This document shows, one piece after another, positions 37,327 through 47,790 of a DNA stretch of 64,000 bases. The translations under genes and the position numbers were made by a program. The DNA comes from Mariniplasma anaerobium (GTDB lineage: Bacteria; Bacillota_I; Bacilli_A; Acholeplasmatales; Acholeplasmataceae), in assembly GCF_016865445.1 (NCBI RefSeq), contig NZ_AP024412.1, positions 1,674,001 to 1,738,000 of the forward strand. The letters are read 5' to 3'. The stretch's first letter is position 1; the number at the start of each line of letters is the position of its first letter. The notes beneath the pieces are model-generated. The model was given only the letters and a program-made list of their open reading frames with translations. It had not been told where the DNA came from and did not search any database.

Positions 37327-37410
37327 ATTAGTAAGTAAAGTGTGCTTTTATTGCGGATTAAAAAAATAATTTCATTTACTTTTATAATCATAATAGCATT
37401 ACTTACATAT

Positions 37411-37449
37411 AAAGACAATCCTCTTAATCGAGGTGTCTTTATTTTTTTA
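37411..37449 (+). terminator. Terminator after the LysR gene
   Basis: AAAGACAATCCTC pairs with GAGGTGTCTTT, with a bulge, and is followed by ATTTTTTT. It lies about 85 bp past the stop. Confidence 0.8.
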
Positions 37450-37746
37450 TCTTCTCTTATAATCTATAGTATCTTATTGAGAAAAATATAAATCGGAAAA
37501 ATTAGAACATCTATTGATTATCAAATGCCTTATCAAGAATATTGTTTAGCTTGTTATAAATATATGTTGTGTTTTCAATCATATTTTAAAGACTTGTTAT
37601 CACCTTTCTTTGCCTGGTGATGATTTTGCTTATGTTGTTATAAGTTTTACAATCTTAAGACCTTTTGTTTAATTTCTTAAAAATTTTATACCTATGAGCC
37701 AAAAATCTAGAAAACTTAGATTTAAAGAATTATTGAACACATATAA

Positions 37747-37776
37747 AAAGCCCATTTATTAGTTTAAATGAGCTGT
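37747..37776 (-). terminator. Terminator behind tRNA fragment B and the purine operon
   Basis: On the minus strand AGCTCATTTA pairs with TAAATGGGCT, with one G-T pair, and is followed by TTTTTAT. It lies just downstream of the tRNA-like fragment and about 60 bp after the YgeW-like gene, so it probably ends the long operon today. Confidence 0.75.
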
Positions 37777-37789
37777 TTTATGATTTTAT

Positions 37790-37808
37790 TGGTGACCCGT
37801 AGGGGTTC
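37790..37808 (-). other. Truncated tRNA 3' end (fragment B), candidate integration scar
   Basis: The minus strand reads GAACCCCTACGGGTCACCA: part of a T-loop, a 5-nt T-stem strand, a 7-nt acceptor strand, discriminator A and CCA. The tRNA body is missing; the YgeW-like gene begins 29 bp away instead. It differs from fragment A at two positions, which would mean a different parent tRNA. Confidence 0.55.
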
Positions 37809-37836
37809 ATTTTATTAAAATAAATTAGCTTATATT

Positions 37837-38820
37837 CTATTTATTTCCCATTGTCATTGCCATAACTGCTTTAGCAGTATGCAATCTATTTTCAGCTTCT
37901 TGATAAACAATTGAATGTTTTCCATCAATCACTGAATCTTCTACTTCATTGCCTCTATCTGCAGGTAGTGCATGCATATAATATACATTTGGACTAGCTA
38001 ACTTCATCATGTCTTCAGTACATTTCCAACCTTTATAAGATTCTAAAAGATCATCAATAACTGCTGTTGATTGATTATTAACCCAGCTTCCCCAGTTTTT
38101 AGGAATCACAACATCAGCATTCGTAAATGCTTCTTTCATATCATGAGTAATCTTAAATGATCCACCATTTTCTTCTGCATTTTTTCTTGCTTGTTCTACT
38201 GCCCAATCAGGTAGATCATAACCTTTAGGATAAGCTAATGTCACATCAATACCATATCTTGGAAATAATAAAATTTGAGTTAATGGTACACTAATTGGTT
38301 TCTTATGACTTTTTGCATAAGCCCAAATAATAGAGACTTTAAGTTTTTTAGTCGTCTTTGTGACCTCTTGAATTGTCATTAAATCAGCTAGACCTTGCAT
38401 AGGGTGATAAATATCGCATTGAAGATTCATAATCGGCACAGTAGAATTGACTGCCATTTCACGGATATATTTGTTTCCTATACCCCAGTTACAATATCTA
38501 CACGCAATACCATGACCATAAGATGAAAGAATTGTTGCAGTATCTTTAGCAGATTCGCCATGTGAAATTTGCATCGTAGAAACATCTAAAAATGTTCCAT
38601 GACCTCCAAGATGTGCAATTCCCGCTTCCATAGAATTTCTTGTTCTTGTAGAAGCTTCAAAAAACATTAAGAACGCTGTCTTATTGGTTAGATAATCTGT
38701 AGGTTCATTATTTAAAAACTTTCTTTTAAGTTCTTTTGATACTTCAAGAAGTTTATCAATCTCTTCTTTTTTCCATTCTTCTAACGTAATGAAATGTTTA
38801 CCTTTAAATAATGGTTTCAT
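37837..38820 (-). CDS. ygeW: YgeW-like carbamoyltransferase-family protein
   Basis: The 327-residue protein has the aspartate/ornithine transcarbamylase fold, with the carbamoyl-phosphate loop STRTR at 57-61, HPMQ at 139-142 and HALPADRGNE near the C terminus. The length and cluster fit YgeW. This family belongs to purine/ureide degradation clusters and may cleave a carbamoylated intermediate to carbamoyl phosphate, which yields ATP through carbamate kinase. The natural substrate is uncertain. It is the last gene of the operon. Confidence 0.88.
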   Translation of the reverse strand: MKPLFKGKHFITLEEWKKEEIDKLLEVSKELKRKFLNNEPTDYLTNKTAFLMFFEASTRTRNSMEAGIAHLGGHGTFLDVSTMQISHGESAKDTATILSSYGHGIACRYCNWGIGNKYIREMAVNSTVPIMNLQCDIYHPMQGLADLMTIQEVTKTTKKLKVSIIWAYAKSHKKPISVPLTQILLFPRYGIDVTLAYPKGYDLPDWAVEQARKNAEENGGSFKITHDMKEAFTNADVVIPKNWGSWVNNQSTAVIDDLLESYKGWKCTEDMMKLASPNVYYMHALPADRGNEVEDSVIDGKHSIVYQEAENRLHTAKAVMAMTMGNK

Positions 38821-38821
38821 T

Positions 38822-40042
38822 TTATTTCTCCTTTTTAATGTGTTTTAAATACATAAGAGGAATTGCTGCATACATTGCGCAAGCCTCAATTAAATCCTTT
38901 TTCCAAGTCTTTTCGTTTGGCGCATGAGCTTCTTCTTCATGTCCTGGTCCAAAGCCAATACAAGGAATTTCATGTCTTCCCATAATTGATACACCATTTG
39001 TTGAAAATGTCCATTTATCAACAATTGGATTTTTTTTAAATAAGTTCTTATATGCATCAACCAAAGATTCACAGACAACATGATCTTCTTCTAGGACCCA
39101 TGTTGGAAAATATGATTGTGTTGGATATACTAAACCAGTATATGCAGCTCTTTCATATGTATACATTTCTACTACAGCTCCAGCAGCTTTAACTGAAGGT
39201 AGGTCTCTAATTTCTTCTAATGCAGATAAATAAGTTTCACCATGTGTTAATCTTCTATCAATAGAGATTGAACATCCATCAGCAACAGCACATCTTGAAG
39301 GTGAACTAAAATATACTTGAGATACTGTCATTGTTCCTTTACCTAGGAAAGGATCATCTTTAAGTCTATCATTTAATTCTTTTACTTCTAATAAGATTGG
39401 AGCCATCTTGAAGATTGCGTTATCTCCTCTTTCAGGAGCACTACCATGACAACTCACACCATGTGTACTGACTTTAATTTCCATACGTCCACGATGACCA
39501 CGATATATTCTACAGGACGTTGGTTCAGTAATGACTACAAATTCAGGTGTAACTTTATCTTCTTCAATAATATATTGCCAGCATAAGCCATCACAATCTT
39601 CTTCTTGAACGGTTGCAGTTATTAAAAGTGTATAATCGTCTTCAAGTTTCAATTCTTTAATAATTTTACCAGCGTAAACCATGGATGCCATACCACCTTC
39701 TTGATCAGAAGTTCCTCTACCACCAATAGTTTCTTCATCTTCATATCCTTCATAAGGATCAAAAGTCCAGTTTTTAATTTCACCAATACCAACAGTATCA
39801 ATATGACCGTCCATAGCAATTAAATGTTTACCATGTCCAACCTTACCAAACAAGTTTCCCATAGGGTCTAGTGTTACTGAGTCAAATCCAACTTTAATCA
39901 TTTCTTCTTTAATGCGTTCAATGACTTTTTTTTCATCACATGATTCACTAGGGATTCTAACCATATCTCTTAAAAACTTAGTCATATCCTTTTCATAGGC
40001 TTGAGCTTTTTTTAAAATGTCATCAAAAGGAATTTTTATCAT
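38822..40042 (-). CDS. ygeY: YgeY-like M20-family hydrolase
   Basis: The 406-residue zinc hydrolase has MDGHIDTVG (metal-binding His and Asp), [10 protein letters not shown], the catalytic TVQEED and a dimerisation insert. The family acts on amide or carbamoyl bonds, and YgeY occurs in purine degradation clusters next to YgeW. It starts in an ATGA overlap with the PLP gene upstream. Confidence 0.88.
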   Translation of the reverse strand: MIKIPFDDILKKAQAYEKDMTKFLRDMVRIPSESCDEKKVIERIKEEMIKVGFDSVTLDPMGNLFGKVGHGKHLIAMDGHIDTVGIGEIKNWTFDPYEGYEDEETIGGRGTSDQEGGMASMVYAGKIIKELKLEDDYTLLITATVQEEDCDGLCWQYIIEEDKVTPEFVVITEPTSCRIYRGHRGRMEIKVSTHGVSCHGSAPERGDNAIFKMAPILLEVKELNDRLKDDPFLGKGTMTVSQVYFSSPSRCAVADGCSISIDRRLTHGETYLSALEEIRDLPSVKAAGAVVEMYTYERAAYTGLVYPTQSYFPTWVLEEDHVVCESLVDAYKNLFKKNPIVDKWTFSTNGVSIMGRHEIPCIGFGPGHEEEAHAPNEKTWKKDLIEACAMYAAIPLMYLKHIKKEK

Positions 40043-41403
40043 AGTTCTTTACCTCTTTTTTCCAAAATCTTTTTATCATATTTTTTAATTAATTCATATT
40101 CATCATTCCAAAATTTCATATCTCTCATTTGATTTAAATAATCAATCGAATAATCAAATCTTAGCCAATCATGTTCTTTTTGTTTAAATAATCTTTCTTT
40201 TTTAGCCATAGATCTTAAATCATCAACATGTTCTGTATCAACTTTTAAGAAAATATCTTTAAACCATCTTCTTAAGACAAAGTCTTCAGTTTCTAAAACG
40301 CGGTGATTTAAATTATCAATAACACTGTTGTATCTATCATAACCATCGGTTGCAACTGTAACGATATTATCATTAGCACCTAATTTTAAATACTTAGCCA
40401 TCTTGATTGCACCAAGAATATTACATATAGTAGATACACCAAATATATCTCTTAAACTTTCAGCAACTTTAGGATCAACACCATTTTCAACTAAAATATG
40501 TGGCGCATCATGGATGATCTTTAATCCTCTTACAGAATCTTCATCACTTATTAATGCCACAAAATCAGTTGTTAAAACATTATGAATTAATGTACACATC
40601 TTATCTCCGATACCTTCGATACGATGTTGTCCAACTCCGCCATTCATAAGTGTAGAACATTCATATGGTTCTAGTGCAACAACTCTTGCTTCTGGAAATG
40701 CTTGTTTAATTTGATCGCCTGCTGCCAATGTTCCTGCACTACCTGGTGCAGAAGCAAAGCATGCAATTCTTCCATTACCAATACCTTTTACAGCTTCAAT
40801 TGCACTATTACCTGTAACATGTCTATGAAAACGATAATTAGGTAGTAATTCAAATTGTGCTAATGATCTATAATTAGGATTTTTCTTTAATTCATAAGTA
40901 CGTTGCAACGTTAAGATAACATCAGATTCAGTACCTGGTGTTAAATCTAGTTTTGCACCATATCTTTTGATTCTATCATATCTTTCTTTACTCATATTAT
41001 CTGGCATAATAACGATTGAATCGTATTTCATTAAATTACAAATATATGCAACACCAATTCCAAAGTTACCAGTTGATGGTCCTAAAATTGTATGTTTTTC
41101 TGGAATAATTTCTTTATCTACACATCCTTCAATAAGTGTAGAATATGCAGGTCCCACTTTGTGGGATCCAGAAGGAAAATATTTTCCTAATAAAACAACA
41201 ATATTTGCGTCAACACCAGTTAATTCTTTAGGTAGTACAATTTTATTAACTTCATTGTTTTCATTTTTCCATGTAATATTAAATAAATTTATAGGATTTA
41301 ATTCATCCTCTTTTGAATGTAGAGCTTTCTTTCTAATTTCAGGATCTATATGACTCGGATTAAGCATTTCATCATATGTAGGTCCAAACGGTACTTTAGG
41401 CAT
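40039..41403 (-). CDS. Fold-type-II PLP enzyme, probable ammonia-lyase of the purine operon
   Basis: The 454-residue protein has the cysteine-synthase-like fold: PLP lysine K82 in GSHKVG and the phosphate-loop-like STGNFG at 110-115. It takes the operon place of YgeX (2,3-diaminopropionate ammonia-lyase) but does not look like it in the lysine region. It may use the same or a related amino acid released from the purine ring. An extra C-terminal stretch (about 370-454) is Lys/Glu-rich. The family is clear, the substrate unknown. Confidence 0.75.
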   Translation of the reverse strand: MPKVPFGPTYDEMLNPSHIDPEIRKKALHSKEDELNPINLFNITWKNENNEVNKIVLPKELTGVDANIVVLLGKYFPSGSHKVGPAYSTLIEGCVDKEIIPEKHTILGPSTGNFGIGVAYICNLMKYDSIVIMPDNMSKERYDRIKRYGAKLDLTPGTESDVILTLQRTYELKKNPNYRSLAQFELLPNYRFHRHVTGNSAIEAVKGIGNGRIACFASAPGSAGTLAAGDQIKQAFPEARVVALEPYECSTLMNGGVGQHRIEGIGDKMCTLIHNVLTTDFVALISDEDSVRGLKIIHDAPHILVENGVDPKVAESLRDIFGVSTICNILGAIKMAKYLKLGANDNIVTVATDGYDRYNSVIDNLNHRVLETEDFVLRRWFKDIFLKVDTEHVDDLRSMAKKERLFKQKEHDWLRFDYSIDYLNQMRDMKFWNDEYELIKKYDKKILEKRGKEL

Positions 41404-42649
41404 GTCTTTTTTCTCCTTTTTCTTCTATTATTTGTTTTAAGTCTTCTAGTCTAGGTTTAACTAACGTTGGTGCCTTTACTGCTTTTTGTGCGTTTAAAGG
41501 ATCCTTTAGACCATTACCAGTCATAATGATTGTTACTGTTTCATTTTCTTTGATGATTTTGGTTTTGATTGCTTCTTTTACACCTGCTAAAGCTGCCACT
41601 CCAGCTGGTTCTCCGAAGATACCTTCGCTACTTCCTAACTGTTTCATACTTTGTAAAATTTGTTCATCTGTTATAGCTATCCAAGCACCAGATGATTTTT
41701 TAACTGCTTGTATTGCTTTAACAGGATTTCTTGGAATACCAACAGAAATACTATCAGCTATTGTGTTTTCCATTGCTTCTTTTAAAGGTTTGCTATTTAT
41801 ATATGCATCAACAAAAGGTGAACATCCCGTGCTTTGAACACCTAATAATTTAGGTATTTTTTTTATTAATTTTAATTGCAGTAAATCATAAAATCCTTTA
41901 TAAACTCCTGCAATTGTGCATCCATCACCTACTGAAACTGCAACCCAATCTGTTAATCTAAATTTAAGCTGTTCTGCAATTTCTAAAGCCACTGTTTTTT
42001 TACCTTCTACTAAGTGAGGATTTATCGCTGCATTCCTGTTATACCACCCATACTCATTAATCGCAAGTTTTGATAGATTAAACGTGTCTTTATAGTCTCC
42101 ATCAACACTAATAACCTTAGAACCATAAATTAATAACTGATTAAGCTTTCCTACAGGAGCTCTTTTAGGAACAAATATAACAGTCTTTAATCCCATACGT
42201 GCAGCATGACAAGCTAAGCTTGATGCTGCATTTCCTGTTGAACTACAGGAAATTGTATCATATCCACTCTCAATTGCTTTTAGGACTGCTATTCCACTTG
42301 CTCGATCTTTGAGACTTGCACTTGGATTTAATCCTTCATCTTTAATGTATATTTTTTTAATATGCAACTCTTTTTCTAAATTATTTGATCGATATAACGG
42401 TGTTCCACCTATTTTAAGCATTTGATCGATATGTGTTTTCTCTACTGGAAGCATTGGCATATAACGCCACATTGTAAATTCTTCTTGTTGTTTAAAATAG
42501 TTTATATCAACAAATTTACGCATTGCTTCATAATCATATTCGATATCTAAAATACCTTTTTCTCCACAAGAAGGACATGTCATGATATCTTTGTCATAAT
42601 CAAGTGTTTGATTGCATAATGTACACCTATATTGTTTTATAAAACTCAA
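41396..42649 (-). CDS. Threonine-synthase-like PLP enzyme with N-terminal zinc ribbon
   Basis: A TTG start at 42649 overlaps the TGA of the adenine deaminase gene (TTGA) and has AAGGTG upstream. The 417-residue protein begins with four cysteines (9, 12, 25, 28) forming a zinc ribbon, followed by GGTPLY, the PLP lysine K114 in SLKDRAS and STGNAASS. This is the threonine synthase type. No homoserine pathway gene is nearby, so inside a purine operon it may be a beta-elimination or amino-acid lyase instead. Confidence 0.8.
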   Translation of the reverse strand: MSFIKQYRCTLCNQTLDYDKDIMTCPSCGEKGILDIEYDYEAMRKFVDINYFKQQEEFTMWRYMPMLPVEKTHIDQMLKIGGTPLYRSNNLEKELHIKKIYIKDEGLNPSASLKDRASGIAVLKAIESGYDTISCSSTGNAASSLACHAARMGLKTVIFVPKRAPVGKLNQLLIYGSKVISVDGDYKDTFNLSKLAINEYGWYNRNAAINPHLVEGKKTVALEIAEQLKFRLTDWVAVSVGDGCTIAGVYKGFYDLLQLKLIKKIPKLLGVQSTGCSPFVDAYINSKPLKEAMENTIADSISVGIPRNPVKAIQAVKKSSGAWIAITDEQILQSMKQLGSSEGIFGEPAGVAALAGVKEAIKTKIIKENETVTIIMTGNGLKDPLNAQKAVKAPTLVKPRLEDLKQIIEEKGEKRHA

Positions 42650-44370
42650 TTTTTCACCTTCTTATTTATTTCAATTGGAACAATCTTAAATAAATCGACA
42701 TCAAACAATCCTCTATCAGTTAATTTAAGTTTCGGAATAACTGGTAGCGCAAGAAAAGCTAGTGATATAAATGGATCATCAACATCAGGATTTAATCCCA
42801 TTTTTTGGATTTTTCTTTTCATTCTAAGTAAAGTTTCTTGCACTATAACTTCAGAATGAGCTGTCATGATACCACCAACTTCTAATTCAAGAGATTCTGT
42901 TACTTTACCATCTTGAACTAAAACAATCCCACCTTGTATTTCTTGAATCATTTTTGCTGCTATGGACATATCTTTATCAGATGATCCTACGATAATTAAA
43001 TTATGAGAATCATGAGCAATTGTCATCGCTAGTGCTCCATTTTTAAGTCCAAAGCCTTCCACTAGACCAATACCGATATTTCCTGTATGACGATGCCGTT
43101 CAACAACTGCAAGTTTTAATATATCTATGTTTTCATCATAAACAAACTTTTTGTTTTCTACTTTAACTTTTCTAATAAGTTCATGAGTTGTTATATTATT
43201 ATGAATTAATCCTATAACACGAACTTCTGAACTGTCTAAATACAAATCAAAAGATAATTGATCATCTAAATGAACTGTATTGATAACTGCTTTAGGTATT
43301 TTAGTTGTTGCTTCAAATAAAGGTTTATCATCTTTAGCTACAATCTTACCTTTGTAGTAAACAGTTTCGGGTTCTATATGATATAAATCACTAAATACGA
43401 TTAAATCAGCTTGCTTATTAGGTGCAATACCACCTAAATGATTTAGACCATAGCAATTAGCCGCATTTAGCGTTGCCATTTTAATCGCATCTATTGGTGC
43501 TATACCTGACTCTATCGCAAGATTTACATTAAAATTGATATGTCCTTCTTCTTTAATATCAAACGGATGTTTATCATCTGTACAAAATAATACTCGATTG
43601 ATATTATCTTTATTTAAACCTTTTAAAAGTGCTCTTGTATTTCTTGTTTGTGAGCCTTCTCTTAAATGAACATACATACCTCTTTTAATTCTTTCAATCA
43701 TAGATTCAGATATTGAACATTCATGATCAGTTTGCACACCTGCTGCAATATATGCATTTAAATCATTACCCATAATGTCTGGTGCATGTCCATCAATCTT
43801 TTTTTCTCTCATAAGTTCAATTTTATGATGAATGTCAGCTTCACCATAAATAACTGAAGGATAGTCCATAACTTCACCTAATCCAATTACTCTTGGATGG
43901 TTCATAAATGATGCAATATCATCTACACTTATCGTAGCGCCATTATTTTCATCTTTTGTTGCAGGAACACATGATGGAATCATCATGTAAACATTAAGCG
44001 GTATATGTTCACTACTTTCCAACATAAACTCTATACCCTTAGTGCCACAAACGTTTGCAATTTCATGTGGATCAGCAATAACAGTTGTTGTTCCTTTAGG
44101 TACAACAATTTTAGAAAATCCAGGAGGTGTAAGCATTGAAGACTCAATATGTACATGACCATCGATAAAACCAGGAGCAACAAATTTGTGATTTATATCA
44201 TGTTCTATTTCTCCATGATAAGAACCAACCCCAACGATTGTTCCATTCTCAATAGCTATATCACCGACTTCTATCTCACCACTATACACATTAATGATCT
44301 TTGCTTGTTTTAGCACAAGTTCAGCTTTAATTTCTCCTCGAGCTACTTTCATAATTCTTTGATAATCCAT
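42646..44370 (-). CDS. ade: Adenine deaminase
   Basis: The 574-residue amidohydrolase has APGFIDGHVHIESSML near 64-79 with the metal histidines, and the C-terminal domain typical of Ade (GGIMTAHSEV). It converts adenine to hypoxanthine and ammonia, feeding the adjacent molybdenum hydroxylases. Full length for the family (about 570-600). The GGTGG site lies upstream of the ATG. Confidence 0.95.
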   Translation of the reverse strand: MDYQRIMKVARGEIKAELVLKQAKIINVYSGEIEVGDIAIENGTIVGVGSYHGEIEHDINHKFVAPGFIDGHVHIESSMLTPPGFSKIVVPKGTTTVIADPHEIANVCGTKGIEFMLESSEHIPLNVYMMIPSCVPATKDENNGATISVDDIASFMNHPRVIGLGEVMDYPSVIYGEADIHHKIELMREKKIDGHAPDIMGNDLNAYIAAGVQTDHECSISESMIERIKRGMYVHLREGSQTRNTRALLKGLNKDNINRVLFCTDDKHPFDIKEEGHINFNVNLAIESGIAPIDAIKMATLNAANCYGLNHLGGIAPNKQADLIVFSDLYHIEPETVYYKGKIVAKDDKPLFEATTKIPKAVINTVHLDDQLSFDLYLDSSEVRVIGLIHNNITTHELIRKVKVENKKFVYDENIDILKLAVVERHRHTGNIGIGLVEGFGLKNGALAMTIAHDSHNLIIVGSSDKDMSIAAKMIQEIQGGIVLVQDGKVTESLELEVGGIMTAHSEVIVQETLLRMKRKIQKMGLNPDVDDPFISLAFLALPVIPKLKLTDRGLFDVDLFKIVPIEINKKVKN

Positions 44371-44385
44371 AAAGCACCACCCAGT

Positions 44386-45225
44386 CTATATTTTTCTAAT
44401 AAAATCCTCAATCAAATTAAGTGCAACTTGACTTCGATATATTTTATTAGATCTTTGATCATCAATTGGTTTAATCAATTTTTGATAATCATTTAAAATT
44501 TGTTGCATATTATCTTTTAATTCTTGAACACTTATATTTTTATAACGATTTTCTATTTCTAAATTTCTTACAACAGTCATAAAGATTGCTCCTAAAGCAA
44601 TTCTAATATCAATAACAGTTCCTGAATTAATCTTTACTGCTCCAGCAAAAGAAACTTTAGAGATAGCATCTGCTCTTCTTCCTCCAACTTTTACCCAAGA
44701 TGTTTGGCTAAAGTTATGAATAGGTAAAATGATTTCTGTAATCAATTCATTTTTGGCAATTGATGTCTTTCTTGGACCTAAAATAACTTTACTAATCGGA
44801 ATCTGTCTTTCTTGATTAAGACTTGATAAAACAACTATAGCATCCATTAAATATAGCGCAACTAAGCTATCTCCAGCAGGTGATGCATTTGCAATATTGC
44901 CTGCAAGTGTCGCAACATTTCTAATACCTGGTGAAGCCATCTCTATGATGACGTCTTTAAGTAACTGAGGGACATCAGGATGATGCAACAAAGTTTCTAA
45001 AGATGTCATGGATCCTATTCTAATTTTAGTTTCATCTTTAATTACATATTTTAATTCATCTAAATTAAACGCATAAAGTATATTTGTATTAAATAGTGGT
45101 GGCAGATCTGCAGTATTTCTTTTTTGAATCATCAAGTCAGTACCACCTGCAATAACTTGATAATCTTCTTGGTTTAAATATGTTATTGCTTCTTTTAGAT
45201 TCTTAGGGATTATTTGTTTCACCAT
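44386..45225 (-). CDS. Xanthine dehydrogenase-type FAD subunit (set 1)
   Basis: The 279-residue protein has the FAD-binding segments AGGTDLMIQ near 21-29 and AGNIANASPAGD near 107-118. It belongs to the medium subunit family of three-subunit molybdenum hydroxylases. It starts inside the end of the 2Fe-2S gene (ATGGTGA overlap), which also shows that TGA is a stop here. It would pass electrons to NAD+ or ferredoxin. Confidence 0.9.
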   Translation of the reverse strand: MVKQIIPKNLKEAITYLNQEDYQVIAGGTDLMIQKRNTADLPPLFNTNILYAFNLDELKYVIKDETKIRIGSMTSLETLLHHPDVPQLLKDVIIEMASPGIRNVATLAGNIANASPAGDSLVALYLMDAIVVLSSLNQERQIPISKVILGPRKTSIAKNELITEIILPIHNFSQTSWVKVGGRRADAISKVSFAGAVKINSGTVIDIRIALGAIFMTVVRNLEIENRYKNISVQELKDNMQQILNDYQKLIKPIDDQRSNKIYRSQVALNLIEDFIRKI

Positions 45226-45692
45226 AGTCCATCCCCCTTTTTAGAAGCTGTTTTCACTGCTTTGACAATCATGTTATAACCTGTACAGCGACATAAATTT
45301 CCCGAAAGACCTATACGAATTTCATCTTCACTAGGTTTTGGATTTTGATTTAATAAACTTTCAGCAGCAATCATCATACCCGGTGTACATATACCACATT
45401 GAGAGCCACCTTCTTCTAATATAGCATCAGCTAATGCTTGATATCTTTTTGTTTTCGTAAAACCTTCAATGGTTACAATTTCTTTTCCTTCAACATTTGC
45501 TAAAGGTAGACAACAACTATGAACAATGTGACCATCAAGTAAAACAGCGCATGCTCCACATTCTCCTTCGCCACATCCTTCTTTAGGACCTGTTAATCCA
45601 AAATGATTTCTTAAAACATCTAAAAAACGCATGCTAGGATCTAAATTCAAATCAACATCTTTACCATTTAGTTTAAATTTTATATTAGTCAT
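45219..45692 (-). CDS. Xanthine dehydrogenase-type 2Fe-2S subunit (set 1)
   Basis: The 157-residue protein has the plant-type cluster CGEGECGAC with a further Cys, and the second cluster CGICTPGM with CRCTG. This is the small subunit of a three-subunit molybdenum hydroxylase, carrying electrons from the Mo site to FAD. It overlaps both neighbours. Confidence 0.94.
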   Translation of the reverse strand: MTNIKFKLNGKDVDLNLDPSMRFLDVLRNHFGLTGPKEGCGEGECGACAVLLDGHIVHSCCLPLANVEGKEIVTIEGFTKTKRYQALADAILEEGGSQCGICTPGMMIAAESLLNQNPKPSEDEIRIGLSGNLCRCTGYNMIVKAVKTASKKGDGLW

Positions 45693-47778
45693 GATTAATC
45701 AACTCCATCATATATTCTGGTGTTGCCGGGATTTTCTTAACTTTCCTTTTAATTGCTTGTTCTATAGCTAGCGCAACAGCAGGTGCTCCACCAACTAGCG
45801 TTAGTTCTCCAACACCTTTTGCTCCATATGGACCTAATATATAAGGATTTTCCATAATATGAGTTTCTGTTTTTGGCATATCTACTGAAGTAGGTATGAT
45901 ATAATCTGTCATTGTTTTTTGTCTTATTTTCCCATTCTCGTGTTTCATTACTTCTAAATATCCATAAGCTACGCCTTGTGCAATACCACCATCAGCTTGA
46001 CCTAAAACCATACGCTCATCAATTGCTTTGCCTACATCATAGACACTCCAAATACCTTTAAGGTTTGCTTGAAATGTAACTGGCGACACTTCAACTTCAA
46101 CAATGTTTACACCCCATGAGTATGCAGGATATGCATCACCATGCAATGTATCTTCATCCCATTTAATATATTCGGGTTGTTGATATCTTTCATTGACAAC
46201 CATTTCTTGATCATCAATCCAAGTCTCTTTAAGTTTTAATGCTGCTCTAGCAAGAAGACCACCAACAATCATAATAGTTCTAGATGCGACAGTTGGTCCT
46301 GAATCAGGAACAAAATCAGTATCTGGATTATTAAAAGTAACTTGATTTGATGGAACATCTAAAGTTTGTACAACTATTTTTTTAAGAGCAGTTTTAGCGC
46401 CTTGTCCCATTTCAACTGCGGCAACCAAAATATAAACTTGATTATCTTTATCTTTTCTTAGTCTAACTTTTGCATTGATATGTGTGCTTTCACCACTACC
46501 AGTGAATCCACATCCATGTAAAAACCAACTCATCCCAATACCTTTAAAAGATTTAGGATCTTGATAAGTTTCATATTTTTGTTTATAATCAGAAATTTCC
46601 ATAGCCTTATCTATCATTTTTTTCATAATAATTGGATCTCTAAAAACCCCACCAGTTGAAGTTAAATCATTTTGTTTTGCTAAATGATTTAATCTAAAAG
46701 GAAGAGGATCAATATCTAGTTCTTTTGCAATATGATTCATAAACATCTCAAAAGCAAAAATCATTTGTGGTGCACCAAATCCTCTAAATGCTCCATTTGG
46801 AACAGTATTAGTCTCATAAACATCACCAGACACATCTAAATGATCCACTGTATAAGCATCTGTTGATGCAATCATAGCTCTAGCTAAAACTACACCACTT
46901 AATCCCGTATATGCTCCACTATCTAAAGATACATGAGCTTTAATACCTTGTATATGATGATTTTCATCAATAGCTGCAGTCAATTTAATTTTGGAAGGAT
47001 GACGTTTAGTTGTTACTGCCATATCTTCTTCACGTTCATAGATCATCTTAATAGGTTTACCTATTTTTTTAACAGCAACTGCAAGTTGGCATGCCATAAC
47101 TGATGGGAATTCTTCTTTACCACCAAATGCTCCACCAACTGTAGGTTGAATTACACGAACCTCATCATCTTTACAATCAAGGGCTGATATAACAGCATTT
47201 TTAACATAATAAGGACATTGGATAGATCCTATTAATGTTATTTTCTTGTTTTCCTCAGGATATGCAATAAATCCTTGAGGCTCTATATAAGCTTGTTCTT
47301 GATAACCTGTCTCATATGTATGTGATACAATCTTATAAGGTTTCAAAAAAGCTTGTTCTATATTTCCTTTTTTAAACTTTTTGTTTATAACACTTTTTTT
47401 ATATTCAAACAATGGTTCTAATATTGTATATTCGATTTTTATGTTATCAATAATTTGATTGATGACTTGTTTATCTTTACCGATAACAAGCATAATAGGT
47501 TCCCCAATATAATTGACAGTATGTTCTGCAAATATTGGCCAATCTTCAAAAATCATTTTGACAAAGTTTTTCCCAGGAATATCTTTATAGTCAACGATAA
47601 AATAATCCTTAGGTAACTTAGGGATTTCAATACTATCTATTTTAGCTTTTGGATGTATAGATCTTACTGTCTTAGCAAACAGCATTCCATCCATTTTAAT
47701 ATCACTGACATAAATTGCTTTACCAGAAACCTTTTCAACATGATCTTCTTTTTGTATTGATTTACTGATATCCTTCAT
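45685..47778 (-). CDS. Xanthine dehydrogenase-type molybdopterin subunit (set 1)
   Basis: The 697-residue protein has the Mo-site motifs GGAFGGKEE, GAFRGFGAPQ and, near the C terminus, GAKGVGELTL with the catalytic Glu. It is shorter than the second paralogue (773 residues). With the FAD and 2Fe-2S subunits it should hydroxylate hypoxanthine, xanthine or a related purine in the cytoplasm. The exact substrate cannot be read from the sequence. Confidence 0.92.
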   Translation of the reverse strand: MKDISKSIQKEDHVEKVSGKAIYVSDIKMDGMLFAKTVRSIHPKAKIDSIEIPKLPKDYFIVDYKDIPGKNFVKMIFEDWPIFAEHTVNYIGEPIMLVIGKDKQVINQIIDNIKIEYTILEPLFEYKKSVINKKFKKGNIEQAFLKPYKIVSHTYETGYQEQAYIEPQGFIAYPEENKKITLIGSIQCPYYVKNAVISALDCKDDEVRVIQPTVGGAFGGKEEFPSVMACQLAVAVKKIGKPIKMIYEREEDMAVTTKRHPSKIKLTAAIDENHHIQGIKAHVSLDSGAYTGLSGVVLARAMIASTDAYTVDHLDVSGDVYETNTVPNGAFRGFGAPQMIFAFEMFMNHIAKELDIDPLPFRLNHLAKQNDLTSTGGVFRDPIIMKKMIDKAMEISDYKQKYETYQDPKSFKGIGMSWFLHGCGFTGSGESTHINAKVRLRKDKDNQVYILVAAVEMGQGAKTALKKIVVQTLDVPSNQVTFNNPDTDFVPDSGPTVASRTIMIVGGLLARAALKLKETWIDDQEMVVNERYQQPEYIKWDEDTLHGDAYPAYSWGVNIVEVEVSPVTFQANLKGIWSVYDVGKAIDERMVLGQADGGIAQGVAYGYLEVMKHENGKIRQKTMTDYIIPTSVDMPKTETHIMENPYILGPYGAKGVGELTLVGGAPAVALAIEQAIKRKVKKIPATPEYMMELINHD

Positions 47779-47790
47779 TTAATCACTCCC

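Larger units (their letters stand above)
37327..37836. other. Intergenic stretch with terminators and tRNA scar, no gene seen
   Basis: Apart from the two hairpins and the tRNA 3' fragment listed separately, this stretch holds only short, stop-rich frames on both strands. No domain is recognisable in 37450-37745. Confidence 0.6.
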
